A DNA stretch of 64,000 nt, from NCBI GenBank assembly GCA_030430845.1, contig JAUIKE010000007.1, positions 1 to 64,000 on the forward strand. Direction: 5' to 3'. The notes below the pieces were generated by a model. The model was not told the DNA's origin, did not search any database, and worked only from the letters and a program-made list of their open reading frames with translations. Shown in pieces: positions 10,229 through 20,102 of the stretch. The DNA is from Bacteroidia bacterium (lineage in GTDB: Bacteria; Bacteroidota; Bacteroidia; Chitinophagales; Saprospiraceae). The position numbers were made by a program, and so were the translations under genes. Every line of letters begins with the position of its first letter. Positions within the stretch are counted from its first letter, which is position 1.

Positions 10229-10288
10229 TCATTGTGAAGAAGAAATATTTAAGTATGTAAAAAATTGCGAACGAATTCGCAGTTGGGA

Positions 10289-10588
10289 TTAGTTCAAAGA
10301 AAACTGGTGGACGATATCATTGGCTGCATTATGGAACATCAGCTCAGACACATAAGGGTCCATAAAATCACTCAAAGGCATTTGAGCGATTAGTTCCAGT
10401 ACTTGAAATTCTGAATCAGCATCAAATACTGCCCACAACATCGACCGGTCCAGAGCCAGCGAATAGGACTTTAACTGTCCGTCTGCCATCATTTTATTGA
10501 TCACATAACGCTGTTCCGGTATTAAAGACATGAATTCATCAGTCAAAACTTCCGGTAACTCAAACTCTACCATGAAAGTACGCTTCAT
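10289..10588 (-). CDS. Muconolactone isomerase/YCII-like small protein
   Basis: 99-aa ORF MKRTFMVEFELPEVLTDEFMSLIPEQRYVINKMMADGQLKSY. Confidence 0.6.
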   Translation of the reverse strand: MKRTFMVEFELPEVLTDEFMSLIPEQRYVINKMMADGQLKSYSLALDRSMLWAVFDADSEFQVLELIAQMPLSDFMDPYVSELMFHNAANDIVHQFSLN

Positions 10589-10761
10589 AAAAAAAGTATT
10601 GTTTCAGTAATGTGTAAATATGTTGCTGTTAAATCACAGTGACATATTTACATTTATCAGTATTTTAATGAACTCGCAAACTTACAACTATACAAACGAT
10701 ATATCTATGCAGAAAGGTTCTAAATTTCAATAATTTTAACCTTCTAGTGACATTTTAGGAA

Positions 10762-10910
10762 GGCGTGGGGTTGTGTAAAAAGTCCTTCGTCCCTACGCCA
10801 TGCCCCTACGCTCTCTGGCCTCCGTTAGCACTTCGGCGAGGAGGCGCAGCTTCGGCGCAAGTGTAAGACTTCGGCCGACGGCGTACGGCCTTTTAACACA
10901 ACCTCACGCC
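10762..10910. repeat. GTTGTGT-type composite palindromic repeat (element A)
   Basis: Terminal inverted repeats GGCGTGGGGTTGTGTaAAAAG / ...CCTTTTAACACAACCTCACGCC, TCCTTCG at left end, internal small palindromes. Confidence 0.7.
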
Positions 10911-10918
10911 AAAAATTT

Positions 10919-11770
10919 TTAGTCAATGTATACCCCCATTTTCCCTATTTGGTAGTCTCGCATGGCCTGTAAGATTTCCGTTTGGGAATTCATTACATAA
11001 GGCCCCCACTGGGCTACCGGCTCGTTAATGGGTTGTGCGCTTAGAAACAAGATGCGACTTTCTGACAAGGCTTGCAACTCTACAGGCTCATTTGTGTCTT
11101 CAAAAATGGCTAAAAATCCATTTTCTATGGGCTGATCGCCAATATTCCGTATGCTTCCATTCAGAACGTATGCCATGGTATTAAAGCCTTCTGGGGTTTC
11201 AATGATGAGGCGGGCATCCTCAGCCATTTCTATTTGGAGGGCCAATACGGGCGTGTGGGTACTCACGGGGCCCTTTTTGTCCTCAAAATTTCCGGCTACT
11301 ACCTTCACTTTTACCCCTTTCTTTTCGACAAAGGGGATCTCTTCCGACCTAAATTGCTGGTATTTGGGCGGCACCATTTTAAAGGCTTGGGGTAGGTTTA
11401 TCCATAATTGTATGCCCTCCAGTACACCTCCTCTGTACAGATACTCGTTGGAAGCCCTTTCGCTATGGATCACTCCCCGCCCTGCAGTCATCCATTGAAC
11501 ATCCCCATCCGATAAAATACCTTCATTGCCAAGGCTGTCCTTGTGTCGGAGTCCTCCGCTATATAAAAAGGTAACCGGCTCGAAGCCCCTGTGCGGATGG
11601 GGACCTACATCCATTGGTGTCATTCCAACTTCTGCCTCTGTTGGTCCGAAATGGTGTAGTAGTAAAAAGGGACTATGTCTCTCAATTCTCTGGGTGGGGA
11701 GGGGCTGCTTGACTAAGGTACCTCCCATGTCTAATTCTTCGCTCTTTGAAAGATATTTAATTCTTCTCAT
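10919..11770 (-). CDS. Pirin family protein (start probably MRRIKYLSKSEELDMGG)
   Basis: HPHRGFEPVTFLYSGGLRHKDSLGNEGILSDGDVQWMTAGRGVIHSE. Confidence 0.92.
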   Translation of the reverse strand: MRRIKYLSKSEELDMGGTLVKQPLPTQRIERHSPFLLLHHFGPTEAEVGMTPMDVGPHPHRGFEPVTFLYSGGLRHKDSLGNEGILSDGDVQWMTAGRGVIHSERASNEYLYRGGVLEGIQLWINLPQAFKMVPPKYQQFRSEEIPFVEKKGVKVKVVAGNFEDKKGPVSTHTPVLALQIEMAEDARLIIETPEGFNTMAYVLNGSIRNIGDQPIENGFLAIFEDTNEPVELQALSESRILFLSAQPINEPVAQWGPYVMNSQTEILQAMRDYQIGKMGVYID

Positions 11771-11922
11771 TACAGTGTTTCTGTTCAATAGAGATATAAC
11801 ACCACAAATGAGAAAAAGTATGAGCTTCCAGGGCCTTGAAGAGGACATTGATCATTTTGAATCCTTGTCAATATCAATATCAATACCTGATTATATTGCC
11901 ATTGAAACTGTCCTCGGCATGA

Positions 11923-13359
11923 CTAACATTCCGGCACAGAGATTGAAATATTTGCTGCGAGCCCACCCTGTGAAGTTTCTTTATACTTGGCATGCATATC
12001 CTGAGCGGTTTCCCACATGGTTTTGATGACCGTGTCGAGGGATACTTTGGCCAGTTTATGATCACTTTCTACGGCAATTTTAGCGGCGGTAATGGCCTTC
12101 ATGGCCCCCATAGAATTACGCTCGATACAGGGGACTTGTACAAGCCCGCCGATGGGGTCACAAGTAAGCCCGAGGTGATGCTCCATCGCTATTTCTGCAG
12201 CCATCAGGGATTGCCCCGAATCGCCTCCCAGCAATTCGGCCAGGGCCGCAGCCGCCATTGCCGAGGAAACGCCGATCTCGGCCTGACATCCTCCCATAGC
12301 GGCTGAGATCGTTGAACCTTTCTTGAACAGGCTGCCAATTTCTCCGGCAACCATCAGAAAGCGGATGATATCCTCATTTTTCACTTCTTTAGTACACCAG
12401 CAGAGGTAATACATTAGTACAGCCGGGATGACGCCGGCTGCCCCGTTCGTAGGAGCTGTGACGACCCGCCCAAAGTTGGCGTTCTCTTCGTTCACGGCCA
12501 TGGCAAAACAGCCAATCCACTTTACAATTTCTGAAAACCCAAACCTTTTCTTTTTTATGGCCATGATCCATTGGTCGGCATTCTTGTATCGGGCAGTGGG
12601 CAAAAGTTTGCTGTTGATTCTGGCAGCCCGCCGACTGACATTAAGGCCTCCCGGCAGGGTCCCTTCTGTATGACAGCCTCGATACATGCACATTTTCATT
12701 ACCTCCCAGATCTGGAGCAGATCCTTTTGGATGAGATCAGACTCACGCCAGGTTTTTTCATTTTCCCAAACTACTTCTGAAATATGCCGTCCATGGTGTT
12801 CGCAATAGTTGATCAGATCTTTACCACTACTAATGGGATAGGGGAGTTGCACAGGAGGCGTTTCGTGCATCGGTTCAGTTGCCTCATTTTCTTTTATAAA
12901 AAAACCGCCCCCGATGGAATAATAGGTGGAGGAGATAAGCAAGGTATCGGATTGGTTATAAACCTCGAATTTCATGCCGTTGGCATGGCCGTGCAGACAT
13001 TTATCGTAGTGGAATACCAGGTCTTTATCATAGCTGAAGGGCAGAGAACGCTCGTCGTTAAGGTGTAAGAGGCCTTCCTTTTTGACGGCCTCCGGAATTT
13101 GCTGGACGCGTTCCAGCGGCATGCTGACAGGATCTTGTCCGCTTAGTCCCAAGAGGATGGCAATGTCCGTGCCGTGCCCATGTCCGGTGAGGGCCAGGGA
13201 GCCATACAAATGAGCCTGTATCTTAGTTAACTGATCGAAAAGCTTATTTGCTTTCAATTCCTGAATGAAGGCCTGGGCGGCTCGCCAGGGGCCTAGGGTA
13301 TGTGAGCTGGAGGGGCCTACTCCGATCTTAAGCATATCAAAAACGCTGATCGCTTCCAT
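11923..13359 (-). CDS. sdaA: L-serine ammonia-lyase, single-chain iron-sulfur type
   Basis: [37 protein letters not shown]; conserved Cys-rich C-terminal half. Confidence 0.93.
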   Translation of the reverse strand: MEAISVFDMLKIGVGPSSSHTLGPWRAAQAFIQELKANKLFDQLTKIQAHLYGSLALTGHGHGTDIAILLGLSGQDPVSMPLERVQQIPEAVKKEGLLHLNDERSLPFSYDKDLVFHYDKCLHGHANGMKFEVYNQSDTLLISSTYYSIGGGFFIKENEATEPMHETPPVQLPYPISSGKDLINYCEHHGRHISEVVWENEKTWRESDLIQKDLLQIWEVMKMCMYRGCHTEGTLPGGLNVSRRAARINSKLLPTARYKNADQWIMAIKKKRFGFSEIVKWIGCFAMAVNEENANFGRVVTAPTNGAAGVIPAVLMYYLCWCTKEVKNEDIIRFLMVAGEIGSLFKKGSTISAAMGGCQAEIGVSSAMAAAALAELLGGDSGQSLMAAEIAMEHHLGLTCDPIGGLVQVPCIERNSMGAMKAITAAKIAVESDHKLAKVSLDTVIKTMWETAQDMHAKYKETSQGGLAANISISVPEC

Positions 13360-13473
13360 AGTTAAATTGGCTTGGTTTGGTTAGTGCTGAATTTGAAACA
13401 AAAATAGGCTTTGTAGCTGATATTTTAGTAAAGCAGTTGAAAAGTTTGAATAATGATTCTGCAGTTGTACAAT

Positions 13474-13667
13474 GTGATGCTAGGCCCTCCTTCGTCGGGC
13501 CGATGCTGAGATGCTGATGCGGCCTGCAGCCGCATGATGCTGAAGGTTGAGTTTACTAAAATAGAGGTTAATTCTCCTACTGAGGCATAAGCAAACGTCA
13601 GCATCTCCGCGCCGCAGGCGTGAAAGCATCCTAGCATCGGCCCGACGAAGGAGGGCCTAGCATCACA
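13474..13667. repeat. MITE-like element with about 35-bp terminal inverted repeats
   Basis: TGTGATGCTAGGCCCTCCTTCGTCGGGCCGATGCT / AGCATCGGCCCGACGAAGGAGGGCCTAGCATCACA. Confidence 0.75.
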
Positions 13668-13705
13668 ACTTGGAGAACTTGCTCTCAAAATGTAGTAACT
13701 ACATA

Positions 13706-14263
13706 CTAAGAGAGGAATCTTACAGCTTGAAAGCGGTAATCCAGCGCAGTATTATTTGGATCATCGAATAAAAAGAAGACATATACCATTCCTTTGCCTT
13801 CCTTATACAATACGAGCATCTGACAATAGAGTTTTTCTGAGAAAGCTGATTTGGGCCTGAAAACATAAACTTCTCCATAATCAGCATTAAAGTCCTCCGC
13901 AAGTCTTTCCGGTGAGATGGAAAGCTTGCTGATTACAGCCTCTTCATTGTTGGTTGCCAGATGAGTGGCCATAGAAAATGCTTTGACGTGCGGGATATTA
14001 GCCGATCGGCTATTAGGGTGGATCGGTTCAATGGCGTAGCGGATCTCCAGTTTTTCTTTGCGTGACCAGATGCCGTAGTCGCACTGTAAATAGCGGTTTT
14101 TCCGTAGCCGTAAAGTCCGGTAACGGGCTTCCAGTGGCTGGATAATTTCCAGATCGGCAAGGGAAAGTTCTTCAGCTAACTCAGTAGGGTACTTTATCTG
14201 GCTGTACAGAAACAATGGGGAGGCCGTCAATAAAAATATGATCAGGTACAAATAGAATCGCAT
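13706..14263 (-). CDS. Hypothetical secreted protein
   Basis: 185-aa ORF with signal-peptide-like N-terminus MRFYLYLIIFLLTASPLFLYSQ. Confidence 0.65.
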   Translation of the reverse strand: MRFYLYLIIFLLTASPLFLYSQIKYPTELAEELSLADLEIIQPLEARYRTLRLRKNRYLQCDYGIWSRKEKLEIRYAIEPIHPNSRSANIPHVKAFSMATHLATNNEEAVISKLSISPERLAEDFNADYGEVYVFRPKSAFSEKLYCQMLVLYKEGKGMVYVFFLFDDPNNTALDYRFQAVRFLS

Positions 14264-14378
14264 GCTTATAAGGAATTGTAATATTCAATCTTAGTATTTA
14301 AAAATACGTATCCTGCTTGTTTATTAGTAGGTGCCAGGCAAATTTAACGTTATACCAACAATCTGACGGCTAATAATA

Positions 14379-14407
14379 AGGGACTTGCGGCGGAGCCGCA
14401 AGTCCCT
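14379..14407. terminator. Hairpin terminator
   Basis: AGGGACTTGCGGC-gga-GCCGCAAGTCCCT, 13-bp perfect arms. Confidence 0.75.
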
Positions 14408-14503
14408 ATTAGTTGTTTTTTTGGTTAGCCCTGATAACGCATTTGATGATACGAGGGCGAAAACTACAAACTTGGTAAAAATTATAATTGAGAAAAAAGA
14501 AGA

Positions 14504-14749
14504 CTAAACTGGAGGAGCTATGCGAATTTTTTCCTTGATGGATTGGATGAGGGCAGGAGAAGGTTTGCGGCGGTGGATTTTACTTTTTATAAACTCTCGA
14601 AAGGATTTTTCTTGGCTAAGGACTTTGAGATAGGCCGGGTTGGCTTTGATTTCCTGTAACAACTCTCTTTCTGCGTTTTCACTGAGTTCGTTGTCCAGGT
14701 ACATCGTCACCTTTTTTACAAGCTCTTGATAGTTTTGATGATCTCTCAT
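14504..14749 (-). CDS. Putative anti-sigma factor-like protein (start MRDHQNYQEL)
   Basis: YLDNELSENAERELLQEIKANPAYLKVLSQEKSFREFIKSKI, located downstream of an ECF sigma gene. Confidence 0.65.
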   Translation of the reverse strand: MRDHQNYQELVKKVTMYLDNELSENAERELLQEIKANPAYLKVLSQEKSFREFIKSKIHRRKPSPALIQSIKEKIRIAPPV

Positions 14750-14999
14750 GTCATTAAATGTTTTAAGCTGCGGTAGTGATGGCATAACACTTCGATATCC
14801 TTCAACACGCACGCGTGCGATCAATAGGTCGAAAAATTATGCTTTTTTAACTAGCGATGGGTTGCATGGGATATCGTAAGTGCCAGTTAGTCGGTTAAAA
14901 ACGTATCAGGCTTTGATAGAATAAGGTTTTATGGGGATGTGATGATACGACTAACCGGCACTTCTGTGTTATTTCAACACTTAGGCAGCGATTAACAAA

Positions 15000-15584
15000 T
15001 TATTCTTTGTTTCTGTAATCTTTATAACCCAAAGTTTCTGCGTATTCTTTGAGTTTCTCTTTCAACATATTCCGGGCACGGTGCAGCCTTGAGCGCACGG
15101 TACCAATTGGAATATCTATAATTTTTGATATTTCTTCGTAGGTGAACCCTTCAATATCGCAGAGCAAAATTACAACACGAAAATCAACTGGCAAAGCGTT
15201 GATCGCATTTGTTACCTCGTCTCCCATCATGTGCTGAAACATTTCCTCCCGCAGATCCTGGTAACTGGAATAACTGGTATCCTCCTCGTCGTGATAATTA
15301 ATGATCTCCTCATAATCAACACGAGTCGGTTGCTTACTCTTTTTGCGATATTGATTGATGAATATGTTCTTGAGAATTTTGAACAACCAGGCCTTGGCGT
15401 TGGTATTCTCTAAATACCGATCAATAAAACGGTAGGCCTTCAGGTAAGTTTCCTGAACGAGGTCATTAGCATCCTCCTCATTGTAGGTTAGGTGGTATGC
15501 AAATGTATATAGGGCATCTACTTGTGGTAGAAATTCTTCTTCAAAGACCCTATCGTAATTCTTTGTTTTGTTATTTTCTGACAT
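15000..15584 (-). CDS. ECF-type RNA polymerase sigma factor
   Basis: Region 2 DANDLVQETYLKAYRFIDRY; region 4 GFTYEEISKIIDIPIGTVRSRLHRARNML. Confidence 0.93.
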   Translation of the reverse strand: MSENNKTKNYDRVFEEEFLPQVDALYTFAYHLTYNEEDANDLVQETYLKAYRFIDRYLENTNAKAWLFKILKNIFINQYRKKSKQPTRVDYEEIINYHDEEDTSYSSYQDLREEMFQHMMGDEVTNAINALPVDFRVVILLCDIEGFTYEEISKIIDIPIGTVRSRLHRARNMLKEKLKEYAETLGYKDYRNKE

Positions 15585-15766
15585 TACCACCATAAAAGTA
15601 AGAAAATATTTAAAATGAATTAGATTTTTGTTTCTGTACATATCGACCAACCACCACCCCGAAAAAAAAGTTCCGGGTATTTATTTTTTCTACCTTTTTT
15701 TATGATAAAAAAAATAAAACTTTAGTTAGTTGATTGATTGTCAGTATGTTGTAAGGCGGGTGTTTT

Positions 15767-16327
15767 TTAAATTAATTCGCTTGTTTTTTCTTCAAACCAC
15801 CATAAGGGAGAAAGTGTTTTGTTGCCGGTCATCGTGTCACATTTGAAGAAGAGGTAATATAATCTTAAGCTGGGCCCTAGTTTTTCGATTAATTCCCATA
15901 GTTTTTTTTCACCAATTTCTATTTCTCCGCACATAAAGACCCAGTTCCAGCAATGGAATACTTCGTCATGAAGCTCAACAATGGTAAGAATTTCTTCATC
16001 CGTTATGAAATAGGATAAAAAGCGGCGGGCATGCACCGAATGGTGTTTACTCCAGTCTCTGGGCAGAGATTTATCCTCTATATATTTAAAAGTGTCATGA
16101 ACGAAGGCGATGAGACGCAGTTTTTCGCGATCCCTCTTACCCAGGTCCAGGCGGTCAATATTGTCCAAAACTTCCCGTACATGCTTGTACACCTCTCCTT
16201 CCGGATGTCCTCTCCTAGGGACGCCCCAAAACAGCCCTTCCAGAAATTCAGGATGTTCCAGTAATTGTCTCTCCAATCCATTTTCAGGTTGGAGCAGGCT
16301 AAATATGGCGGCTTTGCTTCCCGGCAT
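15767..16327 (-). CDS. HD-domain-like protein
   Basis: FVHDTFKY...WSKHHSVHARRFL pattern of His/Asp. Confidence 0.65.
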   Translation of the reverse strand: MPGSKAAIFSLLQPENGLERQLLEHPEFLEGLFWGVPRRGHPEGEVYKHVREVLDNIDRLDLGKRDREKLRLIAFVHDTFKYIEDKSLPRDWSKHHSVHARRFLSYFITDEEILTIVELHDEVFHCWNWVFMCGEIEIGEKKLWELIEKLGPSLRLYYLFFKCDTMTGNKTLSPLWWFEEKTSELI

Positions 16328-16544
16328 AAGTGGTAAATTTCTATTAAAATCTTTTACAAAGTATTAATTTCCTGTTAAAAGGATTGGTGCGAGCTACAAA
16401 CTTCATAATTTAAGGTGAAAAATTCTTCATTTTTGGATCAAAATTGAAACTTTTCTGTTTTGGATCTAATTTAAATTTATCGGCTGAAGGCAAAGCCTAT
16501 AAGTTTAAGCCGGTTTCTATTAAATAAAACTAAGATTTAAGATC

Positions 16545-17675
16545 ATGAGGAAGTTTTTATCATTATTAGCAGCAGGATTTATGGGAGCTTGCCTGGCTTT
16601 GGGCTTAGGATGGTATATGATAAAGTCAAGCCAGATGCTAGATCAACCGTATAACGCATCTCTGGTGAAAAACCTCAATGTAGCTCCGCATACATCTAAT
16701 GTACCTTTCGATTTTAAAAAAGCGGCGGCTGAAGCTACTCCATCGGTGGTTCATATCCGGGCCAAAGGAAATAACAAAAGAGGCTCCGGAAATGATCGCT
16801 CCAACCGTTTCCGGTATTTCCCCGACGATCCCTTCTGGAATCCACTCAGAGAAGGTTCCGGATCCGGTGTGATCTATTCTTCCGACGGATACATCATTAC
16901 AAATAACCATGTGATAGAATTTGCCGATGAGATCGAAGTGACGCTTTCCGACAACCGGATCTATCAGGCCACCTTAATAGGACATGACGCAACAACTGAC
17001 CTGGCAGTTCTCAAAATAGAAGCCGATAATTTGCCACAAATGCAGATCGCTAATTCCGATCAGCTTGAGGTAGGAGAGTGGGTGCTGGCAGTAGGGAATC
17101 CTTTTGATCTTACTTCAACAGTTACTGCCGGAATCGTAAGCGCCAAAGGTCGCAACATCGAATTGATCGAAGGTAAATATGCCATCGAATCCTTTATTCA
17201 AACAGATGCTTCCGTTAATCCCGGGAATAGCGGCGGTGCCCTGGTAGATGTCAATGGACATCTTCTAGGTATCAATACAGCCATCGCAACCCGAAACGGC
17301 TCTTTCCAGGGTTATGCCTTTGCTATTCCTATCAACCTAGTAACGCGTATTGTTGATGATATTATCAAATTCGGTAATTATCAGCGGGCTTATCTGGGGG
17401 TATCAGTCGTTGAAATGGATAGCGAACTGGCTAAAGAAATGAGCGTGGATATTACTCAAGGGGTGCTCATCGAAGAAATTGTGGATGGCGGCTCCGCACA
17501 ATATGCCGGCTTACTACCTCAGGACATTATCATTGAAGTGGATCAACGACCCATCCTGGCAGCGACAGAACTACAGGAAATTATTGGGCGCGCCAGAGTT
17601 GGAGACACTTTAAATATCAAAGTTAATCGTAAAGGCCAAATAAAAAATATCCCAGTTCGGTTAAAATCAAAATAG
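16545..17675 (+). CDS. Trypsin-like serine protease with PDZ domain, HtrA/Deg family
   Basis: GSGVIYSSDGYIITNNHVI, TTDLAVLKI, NPGNSGGALVD, C-terminal PDZ. Confidence 0.95.
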   Translation: MRKFLSLLAAGFMGACLALGLGWYMIKSSQMLDQPYNASLVKNLNVAPHTSNVPFDFKKAAAEATPSVVHIRAKGNNKRGSGNDRSNRFRYFPDDPFWNPLREGSGSGVIYSSDGYIITNNHVIEFADEIEVTLSDNRIYQATLIGHDATTDLAVLKIEADNLPQMQIANSDQLEVGEWVLAVGNPFDLTSTVTAGIVSAKGRNIELIEGKYAIESFIQTDASVNPGNSGGALVDVNGHLLGINTAIATRNGSFQGYAFAIPINLVTRIVDDIIKFGNYQRAYLGVSVVEMDSELAKEMSVDITQGVLIEEIVDGGSAQYAGLLPQDIIIEVDQRPILAATELQEIIGRARVGDTLNIKVNRKGQIKNIPVRLKSK

Positions 17676-17970
17676 GCTGTTTACAATTCCAACTATATTT
17701 CTTAACTTTAAGTAATTGTTAACTGAGGTATAGGAACGATATTTTCTGGCCACTGGTTATGCAAAGTAGAATCTTGAAGTATTTTCATCGCAGCAGTGAG
17801 GAAATACATGGATTTCAAGCTTCTTGGCATGTATTTGGTTAGTACCCATATAAAGAACTTGTTTAAAGTTGGTTTTTCGTTTTGTTTTGATGCGTCTGTC
17901 TTGCTAAACTGCAGACAGACGTTTTTTCTTTGCCTGTTCCCAGGCATTATTAGAAAAAACAGATTATATC

Positions 17971-18687
17971 ATGACAAAAACGAACCAGAGAATTTTTCTA
18001 CAATTATTTACAGATCTTCGTCGTCTTTTTTTTCCCGATCTTTGCGTGTGTTGTTTGCAGCCTACCCCTTCACCTACCGAACTGCTTTGTATAAGATGTC
18101 TGGTGGATCTTCCCCATACTAATTTCCAAAAGGATGTAGAAAATCCTTTCACTGAGCGCTTTTTCGGCCGCCTTATTTTGGAGAGCGGTACGGCCTTATT
18201 TCATTTTGAAAAAAAAGGGAGGGTACAAAAGGTTATTCATGCCTTGAAGTATGGTAATCGACCGGATGTCGGGCGGTTGATGGGACAGATGCTCGGAAAA
18301 ACTATTCTGGGGGTTCCTCATTTTCAGGGATTGGATGCGATCATACCAGTACCGCTGCATCCGATGCGACAAAGAAAGCGGGGATATAACCAAAGCGCGT
18401 GTTTGGCTGAAGGGATTTCGACCGTACTAAAAATCCCTTTTTATGAAAATGCGCTTAGTAGGCTGGAGAATACTACCTCACAAACAAATAAATCACGTCT
18501 CGAACGCTTTCAAAACGTGGAAAGTGTGTTTGAGGTTTCGGAAAAGATGGATTTAAGAAATATGCACTTGTTATTAGTAGATGATGTACTCACAACAGGA
18601 GCCACATTGGAAGCCTGTGGAGCGGTTTTATTAAAAGAAAAAGGAGTGAGATTAAGTGTGGCAACATTGGCCATTGCTGAAAATTGA
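17971..18687 (+). CDS. ComF family phosphoribosyltransferase
   Basis: CVCCLQPTPSPTELLCIRC zinc-ribbon-like, ALKYGNRPDVG, VPLHPMRQRKRGYNQS, LLVDDVLTTGATLEAC. Confidence 0.92.
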   Translation: MTKTNQRIFLQLFTDLRRLFFPDLCVCCLQPTPSPTELLCIRCLVDLPHTNFQKDVENPFTERFFGRLILESGTALFHFEKKGRVQKVIHALKYGNRPDVGRLMGQMLGKTILGVPHFQGLDAIIPVPLHPMRQRKRGYNQSACLAEGISTVLKIPFYENALSRLENTTSQTNKSRLERFQNVESVFEVSEKMDLRNMHLLLVDDVLTTGATLEACGAVLLKEKGVRLSVATLAIAEN

Positions 18688-18785
18688 AGGATAAAAATGT
18701 GTCGTCCCGAATTATGAGGATGATTTATAAATCCTTGCCTTTCAATTCGTTGTTGGTTTAATCGCGGACAACGAGCAACGAGCAA

Positions 18786-18840
18786 CTAAATAGTTGAAAA
18801 GCAATACTTTATAAATTGCTTTAAAAATTCGGGATGATTC
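18786..18840. repeat. Second copy of dispersed repeat seen at 121-174
   Basis: CTAAATArTTGAAAAGC...CTTTATAArTTGCTTyAAAAAT..GGGATGAyTCrTG shared by both loci. Confidence 0.55.
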
Positions 18841-19205
18841 ATGCGAATCAGGGGTTAAGATGAGATGTTTAAAAAATCTATTAAAACCTAATCAACAATT
18901 ATTTTTTCACGTCGATTGGCCTCCTGATGATCGATTTGTTTGTGAGGTTCCGTAGGAACGATACATCAATAGCCCCACGCTTTAGCTTGGGGACGGTAGG
19001 GGGCACCCTAATTTATTCGCCCCAGCGAGGCAGAAACCCCGCCCCTACAGGGCTTCAACAATGTTTATACCCCTTCCCCCCAGTCTGAAGCCTGGGGTTA
19101 TTAAAAGATCCTGCTTATGGCAGGTTGATGATCTAAGTATGGTCCAAATAATTTCAAAATTGAACCATCCTCTTTTATCTCTTACCCCTGATTCGCATGA
19201 ATCAT
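18834..19205. repeat. 22-bp inverted repeat bracketing a REP-like palindrome cluster
   Basis: ATGATTCATGCGAATCAGGGGT (18834-18855) / ACCCCTGATTCGCATGAATCAT (19184-19205); interior GTTCCGTAGGAAC, CCCCACGCTTTAGCTTGGGG. Confidence 0.65.
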
Positions 19206-19207
19206 GT

Positions 19208-19921
19208 TTATCCTTCAACAAGGGTACCCACCTGCTCTCCTCTTACGATCCTTTCCAGATTTTCGTTTTTATTGATATCAAAAACGATGATAGGCAGATC
19301 ATTTTCGCGGCAAAGAGTAAAGGCTGTCATATCCATAACACTCAGGCCCATACTAATTACTTTTGCGAAAGAAATGGTATCAAACTTGGTAGCGTTCGGG
19401 TCTTTTTCGGGATCAGCCGAATAGATCCCGTCCACACGGGTACCTTTCAGGATAACCTCTGCATTGATCTCATTGGCACGCAGGGCAGCGGCCGAATCGG
19501 TTGTGAAGTAAGGGCTACCGGTGCCGGCAGAAAAGATAACCACCCTTCCTTTCTCGAGGTGGCGGATGGCCCGCCGGCGAATGTACGGCTCTGCAATCTG
19601 TTTCATTTCAATAGCTGAGATCAGGCGTGTAAAAACACCTTTTGATTCCAGGGAGCTTTGAAGAGCCATGCCGTTGATGACAGTCGCCATCATTCCCATG
19701 TAGTCACCCTGTACTCGTTCTATACCGGCTTTTTTGGCCTGGAGCCCGCGAAAAATATTCCCTCCTCCGATAACGACGGCTACCTGTACACCCGAATCGA
19801 CGAGCCCTTTTATTTGGATGCCATAATGATCAAGCATTTCCGGTACAATGCCGAAGGGCTGGTCACCCATTAAAGATTCGCCGCTCAATTTGAGAAGTAC
19901 TCTCTTATATTTTAAAGGCAT
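19208..19921 (-). CDS. pyrH: UMP kinase
   Basis: [31 protein letters not shown]; conserved neighbourhood with tsf and rpsB. Confidence 0.97.
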   Translation of the reverse strand: MPLKYKRVLLKLSGESLMGDQPFGIVPEMLDHYGIQIKGLVDSGVQVAVVIGGGNIFRGLQAKKAGIERVQGDYMGMMATVINGMALQSSLESKGVFTRLISAIEMKQIAEPYIRRRAIRHLEKGRVVIFSAGTGSPYFTTDSAAALRANEINAEVILKGTRVDGIYSADPEKDPNATKFDTISFAKVISMGLSVMDMTAFTLCRENDLPIIVFDINKNENLERIVRGEQVGTLVEG

Positions 19922-20065
19922 AAACGCTGAAATTAAGGATCAACAAAATAGGTTGATATATGGGTGTTGGCGTAAAGATTTGAGATTGATAGAAAACCAG
20001 GAACACCTATCTATGACAGGAAAAAGTTTTCACACAATCCTCAAAGGTATTCTTAAATTGATAAA

Positions 20066-20099
20066 AAAAAAGCGAATTACTTCGGTAATTCGCTTTTTT
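20066..20099. terminator. Rho-independent terminator between tsf and pyrH
   Basis: AAAAAAGCGAATTAC-ttcg-GTAATTCGCTTTTTT. Confidence 0.85.
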
Positions 20100-20102
20100 A
20101 AT

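Noticed and set aside
13425-13688. 87-aa minus-strand ORF
   Set aside because: Spans the MITE-like inverted-repeat element; sequence is explained by the repeat.
18940-19100. tRNA or small structured RNA gene
   Set aside because: Palindromes are short and REP-like; no tRNA-like T-loop (GTTCRANNC) arrangement or cloverleaf could be found.
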